A stretch of DNA of 64,000 bases from Lentibacillus saliphilus. Lineage in GTDB: Bacteria; Bacillota; Bacilli; Bacillales; Amphibacillaceae. Positions 54,972 through 62,510 of the stretch are shown in pieces. Made by a program: the position numbers and the translations under genes. The DNA lies in assembly GCF_019093865.1 (NCBI RefSeq), contig NZ_JABJXD010000001.1, positions 620,001 through 684,000 of the forward strand. The letters run 5' to 3'. The first letter of the stretch is position 1; every line of letters begins with the position of its first letter. Under the pieces are notes generated by a model, which was not told the DNA's origin, searched no databases, and saw only the letters and a list, made by a program, of their open reading frames with translations.

Positions 54972-55955
54972 TTACAGTAAATCTTTGATAATGTCTGTTA
55001 TTGGGCGGGGGGTTAAATATGAGAGAGGAACGTCAAAGACTGTTTTAGAACCAACATCGTCTTGTTTATTTAGAACATAAGCAGCACGCGCATAAGCGAC
55101 CATCACACTACTTGTAAATTCAGGATTACTATCAAGATGAGTAGAAAACTCAATCCGATGGTGGTGGGCAGGCTGCGTATAGCCAGAGCGAATGACAAAC
55201 CCACCATGCTTCATTAAATGATGGTTGCTTTTTAGTTCTTGCTCATTAATAAAATGAACAACCGTTTCATAGTCGGCAAAATAATGGGGCATTGTTTTAA
55301 TGTCTGCTTCAATTCTGCTATGGTCCTTTTCATTTGCCACAACATAACAAACACGTGTATGACGATCTGCGGCTGGAAGATGGCTCTCTTGCCCCGATCT
55401 CGCGGCATTTAGAGCTTCTTTTTTCGGAATGGTATACTGAACAGCATCAACAACGCCTTCTATACCTTTTATAGCGGCTGAATGTCCCTGACTCAAGCCT
55501 TCTCCCCAAAATGTGTCTGTTTGCCCTTTTGGTAGAACGACTTCCCCTAACAAACGATGCATGGAGAACAAGCCTGGGTCCCAGCCAACTCCTATAATAG
55601 CAGTATGTCCCCCTTCCCTCGCCGCCTCATCAACCCGCTCCACATGTTCGACAATCTCAGCGTGGACATCATAACTGTCAATCATATTAAACATCGAAGC
55701 GATCTCCGGACTCATCGCTGGCAAATCATCTTTTGATTGACCACATACAAGCATGACATCAATCTGATCATGGTATGAAGCCATCTCCTCATAAGATATC
55801 ACCACCGTTGTGTCTTTCAGCGTTTTAATAATAGTTGGATCACGACGGGTAAAAACAGCAACAAGCGTCATATCAGGCTGTTGATCCAAAACAAGTTCCG
55901 CGCCTCGCCCAACATTTCCATAGCCAACAATTCCGACACGTATGTTTTTATGCAT
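54972..55955 (-). CDS. ddh: meso-Diaminopimelate D-dehydrogenase
   Basis: A 327-residue NADP-dependent enzyme. It starts NIRVGIVGYGNVGRGAELVL (Rossmann motif) and carries GVGWDPGLFSMHRLLGE and SQGHSAAIKGIEGVVDA, both characteristic of Ddh. It makes meso-diaminopimelate directly from tetrahydrodipicolinate in one step, feeding wall and lysine synthesis. ATG 55955 gives the family's usual length; an upstream in-frame extension to 56096 has no support. Known from Lysinibacillus and a limited set of other bacteria, so it is a bypass beside or instead of the acetylase pathway. Confidence 0.88.
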   Translation of the reverse strand: MHKNIRVGIVGYGNVGRGAELVLDQQPDMTLVAVFTRRDPTIIKTLKDTTVVISYEEMASYHDQIDVMLVCGQSKDDLPAMSPEIASMFNMIDSYDVHAEIVEHVERVDEAAREGGHTAIIGVGWDPGLFSMHRLLGEVVLPKGQTDTFWGEGLSQGHSAAIKGIEGVVDAVQYTIPKKEALNAARSGQESHLPAADRHTRVCYVVANEKDHSRIEADIKTMPHYFADYETVVHFINEQELKSNHHLMKHGGFVIRSGYTQPAHHHRIEFSTHLDSNPEFTSSVMVAYARAAYVLNKQDDVGSKTVFDVPLSYLTPRPITDIIKDLL

Positions 55956-56311
55956 AACATCCCTGCCCCCCATATAATTTTGCATCACGAATATGCTTAG
56001 CACATATGGCCATGACTTTTTATTTATATGAAAACAGGGTTTGTACAATAACCGATTATGTTCATGATTAACCGCATTAAACGACATTCCCACCATTTAT
56101 ACGCCACCAATTGTTAGAAATCAGCCAATAACATTCATTTTTTTAGTGAACTATGATATCTTTAAAGCTGCTTTGCTTACAATACGTTTATCAAATACGT
56201 GAAACAAAACCTATCAAAACAACACATAATAAGACAATGTATTAATCATATTTTATTGAAGATGCAGACGTGCTTCATGACGCATTCATTCAAGATAGAA
56301 AGGTGAATCAA
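55956..56311. other. Divergent region between ddh and a GGDEF gene
   Basis: AT-rich sequence that should carry both promoters. I see no convincing -35/-10 pair, repeat or hairpin here. Confidence 0.4.
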
Positions 56312-57409
56312 ATGATACTCAAAGACTTATTCGCAAACTTGACGATTTTGATTGCGATGCTTTTTTTATATACTCAGTTCATTAACACAAAGCCACTTAG
56401 TAGAGAATCTTCTTATCCTGTTAAAATCATTGCTGGAATTCTTGGCGGTTTACTTAGCAATATTTTAATGCAATACAGTATGCAAATTGACACAACGATT
56501 ATTGATTTACGGCATATTCCGGTCATCTTACTTTCATACTACGGTGGACCAATTCCAGCCCTTATCACGATGACCTTTGTAATCGCAGGGCGTCTATTTA
56601 TTGGTATTAATATGTCATCTTTATTTGCGATTATATCGATCACATCCATAACAGCATTCTCAATCATAATGATGATGCAAAAACTTAGAAAAAAAATAAA
56701 AATCGTTGCCATTATGACATTTGCAAACATCATTATTACGATATTGTTTATCAATTTAAGTATGGATCCACAGCAACTCGTGATAATCCTTCCCGTTTAT
56801 TGGTCTGTATCCTACGCTGCAGGATTTATTGCATTTTATGTTAGTGAGTTTTTGTTAAAATCACATAGACTTTTAAATAAATATAAGCAGGAAGCAGAAA
56901 TTGATGGCTTAACTGGGTTAAACAACCACCGATCATTCGACCAAGCATTCAACCGTATCATTAAGAAAAGAGCTGAGAAAAAAGACATATCACTTTTATA
57001 CATAGACATTGATTTTTTCAAACGTATTAATGATACGTATGGCCATAGCGAGGGAGATCTTATACTAAAGCAATTGAGTCAAATCCTTCAAAAAACCGTT
57101 CGTTCGAGCGACATTGTCAGCCGCAAAGGTGGGGAAGAGTTTACAATTATACTCAATGATTGTCCATTGCCAAATGCTGAATTTATAGGCGAGCTCATAC
57201 GAAAAACGGTTGAACTAAACAACTTTGAGCTGGCATCAGGTACACAGATTAAACTGACGGTTTCTGTTGGGATCGCAACTTTCCCTGAGACAACAACCGA
57301 TCCTATTAAGCTAATCGAGGATGCTGATCATGCTTTATATGAAGCAAAGCAAACTGGTCGAAACAAGGTGTGCATCTCAGGTCAATTTAAATTGTTGGAA
57401 ACAATTTAG
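56312..57409 (+). CDS. Membrane diguanylate cyclase with 5TMR-LYT sensor
   Basis: A 365-residue protein. Five to six membrane segments (about residues 6-195) read like the LytS-type 5TM receptor domain, including the HIPVILLSYYGGPIPALIT segment. The GGDEF domain (about 205-365) has DGLTGLNNHRSF, YIDIDFFKRINDTYGH and the active-site RKGGEEFTI (GGEEF). It makes c-di-GMP in response to an unknown membrane or extracellular cue. ATG 56312 follows AAAGGTG and is preferred to a start 14 codons earlier. No inhibitory RxxD motif is seen before GGEEF. Confidence 0.88.
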   Translation: MILKDLFANLTILIAMLFLYTQFINTKPLSRESSYPVKIIAGILGGLLSNILMQYSMQIDTTIIDLRHIPVILLSYYGGPIPALITMTFVIAGRLFIGINMSSLFAIISITSITAFSIIMMMQKLRKKIKIVAIMTFANIIITILFINLSMDPQQLVIILPVYWSVSYAAGFIAFYVSEFLLKSHRLLNKYKQEAEIDGLTGLNNHRSFDQAFNRIIKKRAEKKDISLLYIDIDFFKRINDTYGHSEGDLILKQLSQILQKTVRSSDIVSRKGGEEFTIILNDCPLPNAEFIGELIRKTVELNNFELASGTQIKLTVSVGIATFPETTTDPIKLIEDADHALYEAKQTGRNKVCISGQFKLLETI

Positions 57410-57445
57410 AAATCTTTTACTGTGAAAAACGAATGGCTGGTGTCA

Positions 57446-58480
57446 CTAAGTCGGTTTGTTTGGTTGTTGATCGAGATGACCGATCAGCTGATTTTCTGCC
57501 AAATCAGACCCCGACAGCCAATCAGTCCAGGAAAATTTTAACGTCTTCCCATTAGGTAACGCGATCATGATCAAATCCGTTTTGTACATGTATGCAAATG
57601 TGTGAAGGGTTCCAAAAAAGTGGGCGTAATCCTTATAAAATAGCGGAGAATCAGGGTCTTTAAACTTTGAAAATGCTGCGTCTCCATCCATTTGATCATA
57701 TATTTGCTCTGACATTTCCTCTATACGTTGATAACTATTTGTATAATCTATATGTCGATTTTGACTGATCATGTCTTGATGCTGAAAATGGTTTGTACAC
57801 ATGATTCGGGTCTGACCATCACGCACACGAACCGCATCGGGTGTCACTTCCACAACAGATTGACGTCCATCTTCATCAGCAAGAGAAAAATTATAACTCC
57901 ATGCATGCGGCAACTGCTTTAATACGTGAATTGCTTCTGGTATATCCTTACACGTATCAAGTAGGATTCTGACGATAGCAGTAGCCGTTAAGCCATCGGA
58001 TATTTCATTTTGATTAACAAAGTGAAGCGCTGTAAACAACCCTCTCTCATTAACGCCCTCATGTCTCCCAGTAATATGTAAGCTCGTGCCGACACTTGCA
58101 TAACATTCACGCGGCTGAATGAGCATAAATCTTCCATCATACAAGTCTGGTGAAAAATCGTAATTACGAACGGCATAGGTTGAAGTGACAATTGATGAAC
58201 ATCCCATACCAGGAATATCTGGTATACCGTAACCTAAAAATAAAGCAGCGGTTTCATGGAATGGAATGCAAATTTCATCGGAAAGTCCTCTGATTTCCTC
58301 CAATCTATGTGGAGCAAATTCAGTATATACGTCAATCGCATTGTCAACATTGAAGTTACTACTCTTGAAAGCCGACAACTTATTGAACAGATCAGTCGTC
58401 AGTTGTCTCGCCTGCAATTGTCCGATCTGATACATCGATCCCCGGTATTGTTCTACCGTCGCCATCAACGTAGAAGTCAT
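57446..58480 (-). CDS. C45-family autoproteolytic acyltransferase/hydrolase
   Basis: A 344-residue Ntn-hydrolase-like protein of the peptidase C45 / acyl-CoA:6-aminopenicillanic acid acyltransferase family. The likely nucleophile is the cysteine of GMGCSSIV (about residue 97), freed by self-cleavage. RNYDFSPDLY and GVNERGLFTALHF are conserved in the family. Substrates in bacteria are mostly unknown and may be N-acyl amides. ATG 58480 gives ten-base spacing to AGGAGG; the ATG at 58489 would be too close. There is no signal peptide. Confidence 0.8.
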   Translation of the reverse strand: MTSTLMATVEQYRGSMYQIGQLQARQLTTDLFNKLSAFKSSNFNVDNAIDVYTEFAPHRLEEIRGLSDEICIPFHETAALFLGYGIPDIPGMGCSSIVTSTYAVRNYDFSPDLYDGRFMLIQPRECYASVGTSLHITGRHEGVNERGLFTALHFVNQNEISDGLTATAIVRILLDTCKDIPEAIHVLKQLPHAWSYNFSLADEDGRQSVVEVTPDAVRVRDGQTRIMCTNHFQHQDMISQNRHIDYTNSYQRIEEMSEQIYDQMDGDAAFSKFKDPDSPLFYKDYAHFFGTLHTFAYMYKTDLIMIALPNGKTLKFSWTDWLSGSDLAENQLIGHLDQQPNKPT

Positions 58481-58733
58481 ATGATTCATTCCTCCTTTTT
58501 TCTAATAACAACTCCCTAGTTAACGTAGCTCTTAATAAGTGAATTAATTGTATCCTTAATCATCCCTATTTTCAAACACCTTTCATTATCTCCCATTGGA
58601 TTCCATGTGGGAATGTAATAAAGCATCGTCTACCACTTAGCAATGGTCTGTTTATGACTCGGATAAATTCATCTCCTTGAGCACATACTACGAGCGAATG
58701 TTTTCAAAACGAACCTCAAGGAGTGAAGACTAA

Positions 58734-59333
58734 TTGAAGAAGCTTATTGCATTAGCCGTTGGGTTGGCCCTTATATTCGGCACCGATTCAGAAGCCCATG
58801 CTCAGTCGACGTACACCGTCCAGCCTGGGGACAGCTTATGGATCATTTCGGTAAAATATCAAATTGGACTATCCGAAATCATTGGCGCCAATCCACAGAT
58901 TAGTAATCCTGATTTGATTTACCCAAACCAAAAAATCAACATTCCTAAAAGCCAAGCATCTTCGGCAGCAGGTGAAGTGATTAAACTAACGAATGCAGAA
59001 CGTGCCAAGCATGGCCTTAGTCCATTAAAGGCGGATTGGCAGCTGTCCAGAGTCGCACGATATAAAGCGTGGGATATGCATGATAAAAACTATTTTTCCC
59101 ACACATCGCCAACCTATGGCAGCCCTTTTGACATGATGAAGGCTTTTGGCATTAATTATCGTTCTGCTGGGGAAAATATCGCTCGCGGACAAAGAACGCC
59201 ACGAGAGGTAGTTAACGCCTGGATGAACAGTAGTGGTCACAGAGCAAATATATTAAATGCGAATTACACACATATTGGCGTCGGTTACGCAGAGAGCGGC
59301 AATTACTGGGTACAAATGTTCATTAGAAAATAA
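58734..59333 (+). CDS. Secreted LysM-CAP domain protein
   Basis: A 199-residue secreted protein. A signal peptide (about 1-23, ending AHA) is followed by a LysM motif (YTVQPGDSLWIISVKYQIGL, about 26-69) that binds peptidoglycan. A CAP/SCP domain (about 80-199) follows, with NYFSHTSP, AGENIARG and WMNSSGHRANIL. This matches YkwD-like spore or wall proteins of Bacillus. The start is TTG 58734 after AAGGAG. CAP domains often bind small ligands or metals and the enzymatic role is unclear. Confidence 0.88.
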   Translation: MKKLIALAVGLALIFGTDSEAHAQSTYTVQPGDSLWIISVKYQIGLSEIIGANPQISNPDLIYPNQKINIPKSQASSAAGEVIKLTNAERAKHGLSPLKADWQLSRVARYKAWDMHDKNYFSHTSPTYGSPFDMMKAFGINYRSAGENIARGQRTPREVVNAWMNSSGHRANILNANYTHIGVGYAESGNYWVQMFIRK

Positions 59334-59388
59334 CTAAAGTGAGAGTTCCTGATGTAGCGTAGTATGCTTGTAGCGGGACTTGGTGGTG

Positions 59389-59665
59389 ACGCCGATTTCT
59401 CGTGTGGGTTCGCCGATTCCCAGCGCCGACTCGCCGATTTCTATGCACGAATTCGTCGATTCTTGACGCGGATTCGCCGATTTCCAGTGCAATCTCGCCG
59501 ATTCCTTGCCCTGATTCGCCGATTCCCAGCGCCGACTCGCCGATTTCTATGCACGACTTCGTCGATTCTTGACGCGGATTCGCCGATTTCCAGTGCAATC
59601 TCGCCGATTCCTTGCCCTGATTCGCCGATTCCCAGCGCCGACTCGCCGATTTCTACGCACGTCTC
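59389..59665. repeat. Tandem repeat with 21-bp TCGCCGATT period
   Basis: TCGCCGATT (or TCGTCGATT) recurs every 21 bases, with one 22-base step per cycle. Five motifs make a ~106-bp higher-order unit, repeated about two and a half times (cognate positions 59421, 59527 and 59633). On either strand this gives seven-residue peptide repeats (IGES-type on the minus strand), but no ribosome site or start context supports coding. It sits between a plus gene and a convergent minus gene. Confidence 0.85.
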
Positions 59666-59691
59666 TAATATAGCTATGCATTATCCAATCA

Positions 59692-59743
59692 AAAAACATC
59701 CCATGCCCTTCAGTCTATAAAAAGGATCATGGGATGTTTTATA
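59692..59743. terminator. Bidirectional terminator after the 21-bp repeat
   Basis: AAACATCCCATG pairs with CATGGGATGTTT, with A/T runs at both sides. Confidence 0.85.
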
Positions 59744-59755
59744 ATTAATTTTAGC

Positions 59756-60616
59756 TTAGCTGCCGATCAATTCTTTTCCCTTAAGAAAATCAAGGACGTT
59801 TGCATCAATGTGCCCTTGAATTAGGTCACGACTCTCGAAATTTTCCTTATGAATAAAGGCGGTTAGTCCTTTTTCCAGAATCTGATCATCAACGTCCGTA
59901 GACTCGAGATATCCGAGGCGGGTAAGATGATGAACGACATCTTGGCGAACCTCACCTTCCATCACTAACACATCGCTTTGCTTTGTCACCCCGAAATAAA
60001 GCTGATGAAGCTGATAAATACGTTGTAATTCTTCTATCGGCTCCAGATGATCATCGACACGCAAATCAATATAATGATCATTTGCACCTAGGTAGCCACC
60101 ATGCTCTTTGACGACATATAATGCTGCCGATTGCTTGCCGCGACTATCTCCACCAGCATGCTGACCAGCAGCGAGTGCAGCTAACAGTCGATCTGCGAGA
60201 GGAGAGCCCTCCGTTTTCTCGAAAATATTTGCCATGGCATCGACGGTTTGCGCACTAACGAGAATATTACCTTGTGCTGCGTAGTGCTTACCAACTCTTC
60301 CACCGGCCCACTCATAACAAAATTCACCCGTGAACGTCGCTGCATTTCCCTTCGCATCAACAATGCCGACCTGGCGATAAGATCTGCCACCATCTTTTTC
60401 TATGAGTAAATCAACAGTTTCTTGAGCTGTCTTTCCCTCAGCCATGAGTGCAAGACCATCAGGTCCATAGGCCGGATTGGCATAAGACTGTGTTGCAACA
60501 GCACCTACTCCTGCCTGAGCCCATGGTACAACCAATCCGACTGCGATAAATTTAGACTGCACCGCAATACCCAGTTCTCTTGTTTTTGGATCAAATCCCA
60601 CAATTGAAAACGTCAT
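59756..60616 (-). CDS. DUF1028 family protein
   Basis: A 286-residue protein. The first 220 residues match the DUF1028 fold (TFSIVGFDPKTRELGIAVQS, QAGVGAVATQSYANP, GGDSRGKQSAAL), an Ntn-hydrolase-like alpha-beta layout. The C-terminal 60 residues form a separate helical/winged-helix-looking extension. No secretion signal. Function is unknown; some relatives are placed near peptidase or transporter genes. ATG 60616 follows AAGGTGG and is preferred to one four codons upstream. Confidence 0.75.
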   Translation of the reverse strand: MTFSIVGFDPKTRELGIAVQSKFIAVGLVVPWAQAGVGAVATQSYANPAYGPDGLALMAEGKTAQETVDLLIEKDGGRSYRQVGIVDAKGNAATFTGEFCYEWAGGRVGKHYAAQGNILVSAQTVDAMANIFEKTEGSPLADRLLAALAAGQHAGGDSRGKQSAALYVVKEHGGYLGANDHYIDLRVDDHLEPIEELQRIYQLHQLYFGVTKQSDVLVMEGEVRQDVVHHLTRLGYLESTDVDDQILEKGLTAFIHKENFESRDLIQGHIDANVLDFLKGKELIGS

Positions 60617-60736
60617 GCCATTACCCACCTTGTCATTTTTTATCTATATCTAACATTTCGACAAGGTGTGCATAAACTCCTTCATTGTTATGAAATACTG
60701 TGTGGGAACTACATGCTGCACGATGAAAAGAGTCAC

Positions 60737-61696
60737 TTACCCTTCAGCAACACATAAACGCTTTTTTAACACTAATTGAATGGTTTTCCAAAGTAAATAA
60801 ACCATCAACAACAGTAAAACTGGGACCTCAATCCAAACGAGCCAGCCATAAAACTCAATTCCAGAGCGAGCAGCCATATGAATGGTCGCCATCGTCATCG
60901 CAACCGATGGGAATAAAAATGCCCACCACGACAGTGCGAAAGGATGGGATATGAAGCGTTTCAAATTAAATAAAAGCAGCAAGGCCATCAACACTGCTAT
61001 GCCAAACAAAATTTGAGCGAAGGTATCTAGTCGATCTACTAACTGTACGTAAGAGACAAATCCTACAGCAGGTGGGGCCATAAAAATAAACATCGTTGGT
61101 GCAAGCTTTCCGGGAAGTGGTTCATGGAAAAACAAACGCATAAACAAAACTGCCATGAGGATAATGCTAAACAAAATCCCAACACTAAAAAACAACATAT
61201 TAACATGCATCCCAACATGTCGAACACCAGCTAACGGAACAACGACATTACCAACAACCGGAATAAACCAAGCCGGGTTCGCTTGTGGCAATTGAAAGGA
61301 TGTCCGCCAAATTAATTTCGACAGCATGTCCAACGTAAAAAACACCTGCAATGCTGCCCCAACAAGCCACATTGCAAAAGAAATCCCGTGGCTCACATCA
61401 TCATATACAACGGCAAGCAATAAAAAACTAATCGACATACCACCGAAAAAATTCATTTTAACAGGATGTACAAAATCCTTTTTCACGTCTTCTGTAAATT
61501 GCACGAGGCGATATATGAGTGCGCCACCATTTATAAGTAACAGGAGTGTTGAAATGATGAGTAGTAATGTCGACACGATATGGTTCATTTCAAGCATTTT
61601 TTCCATATGACGCACGACGATCGTTACGCCGGAAATGCCCATGACGCTTGCCCAAAGTGCCATGGGGAAATATCTAATTCTTGGACTGTTTCCCAT
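60737..61696 (-). CDS. TDT-family (TehA/SLAC1-like) membrane transporter
   Basis: A 319-residue protein with ten membrane segments. PRIRYFPMALWASVMGISG at the start and the central phenylalanine- and proline-rich segments fit the tellurite-resistance/dicarboxylate and SLAC1 anion-channel family. The substrate may be an organic or inorganic anion. ATG 61696 is chosen because AAAGGATGA then has normal spacing; ATG 61708 overlaps that site. It is monocistronic. Confidence 0.78.
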   Translation of the reverse strand: MGNSPRIRYFPMALWASVMGISGVTIVVRHMEKMLEMNHIVSTLLLIISTLLLLINGGALIYRLVQFTEDVKKDFVHPVKMNFFGGMSISFLLLAVVYDDVSHGISFAMWLVGAALQVFFTLDMLSKLIWRTSFQLPQANPAWFIPVVGNVVVPLAGVRHVGMHVNMLFFSVGILFSIILMAVLFMRLFFHEPLPGKLAPTMFIFMAPPAVGFVSYVQLVDRLDTFAQILFGIAVLMALLLLFNLKRFISHPFALSWWAFLFPSVAMTMATIHMAARSGIEFYGWLVWIEVPVLLLLMVYLLWKTIQLVLKKRLCVAEG

Positions 61697-61828
61697 TTGC
61701 TCATTCATCCTTTTTTCTATTATATGATTGTATAATTGCAAAACGCGTACCGTCTAGATAAACGGCGTTAATCCTTACCAGCCTAGATCGTTCTGAGCTG
61801 GGCTTAAACGTTAGAAGATTGGACATAC

Positions 61829-61880
61829 AAAAAAAGCTACCGGCATACGAAACGTTCACATGAATCATGCCAGCAGCTTA
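61829..61880 (-). terminator. Terminator of the glutaredoxin operon
   Basis: AAGCT and GGCAT pair with ATGCC and AGCTT with an internal three-base bulge on each side. A run of T follows on the minus strand. Confidence 0.7.
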
Positions 61881-61914
61881 AATTGAAGTCAGCTTGTTCT
61901 TTTTATAGTACCCT

Positions 61915-62079
61915 TTATCTCATAAGCTCTGAGATTAAAATGTATACTAAAGCGCCGAACATAGCGACTTGACCGATACAAATATTGGAATACCATTTTT
62001 TCTTACGGCCTGATTCATCATCTGTATCGATCGAACATGAACGGCACGTAAATAGGCTGCTTCCTTTTACTTTTTTCAA
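61915..62079 (-). CDS. 54-residue CxxC membrane microprotein linked to glutaredoxin
   Basis: A TTG start at 62079 lies eight bases after AAAGGG, just after the glutaredoxin stop. The product starts MKKVKGSSLFTCRSCSID with a CxxC-type pair, then has a basic stretch (GRKKKW), one membrane segment (about residues 33-51) and a short tail. A terminator follows, so it is the last gene of a two-gene operon. I do not know the family. The cysteine pair could be a redox or zinc site serviced by the glutaredoxin. Confidence 0.55.
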   Translation of the reverse strand: MKKVKGSSLFTCRSCSIDTDDESGRKKKWYSNICIGQVAMFGALVYILISELMR

Positions 62080-62084
62080 CTTAA

Positions 62085-62324
62085 TTACCCTTTCAATGCT
62101 TCTTGCACAGCATCAGGATCAAAACCGATAATCCACTTACCATTAATTTCAGTTTGTGGTACGCCTTGTTGGCCTGTTGTTTGCACCAAGCGAACAGCAG
62201 CTTCTCGGTCAAGCTGAACGTTCACCGTCTCATGTGGAATATTGTTCTCCTTCATATAGTTCGTCATCATTGTGCAAAACGGGCAAGTTGAAGTGACATA
62301 TACTGTTGCTACGTTATTTGACAT
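62085..62324 (-). CDS. Glutaredoxin-like protein
   Basis: A 79-residue thioredoxin-fold protein. The redox motif is CPFC (about residues 14-17). The cis-proline loop GVPQTEI and the C-terminal GFDPDAV are typical of small bacillary glutaredoxins or NrdH-like proteins. It reduces disulfides, perhaps with bacillithiol, in the cytosol. GGGGA precedes the ATG. It is followed six bases later by a small CxxC membrane gene. Confidence 0.88.
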   Translation of the reverse strand: MSNNVATVYVTSTCPFCTMMTNYMKENNIPHETVNVQLDREAAVRLVQTTGQQGVPQTEINGKWIIGFDPDAVQEALKG

Positions 62325-62465
62325 ACGTAAAAATCCCCTTTCAAATCGTTATTAATGATTTAATCTGACCTCATTATATACCCCCTTAGGTATATTGTCA
62401 ACGGATGAAACTTTTCCTAAAAAATCTCTTAGAGACTCTGCACTATTAAGGCGTTCCCTACATGT

Positions 62466-62500
62466 AAAAGGAAGCCAACAGAGCGTATTGACTTCCTTTT
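62466..62500 (-). terminator. Terminator of the helicase gene
   Basis: AAAAGGAAG pairs with CTTCCTTTT around a 17-base loop, directly after the helicase stop. Confidence 0.75.
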
Positions 62501-62510
62501 ATCCATACAA

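Noticed and set aside
59323-59720. Peptides with seven-residue repeats (IGES-type, RRF-type) over the 21-bp repeat
   Set aside because: Both strands are open because 21 is a multiple of three. No start context or ribosome site is present, so the DNA repeat explains them.
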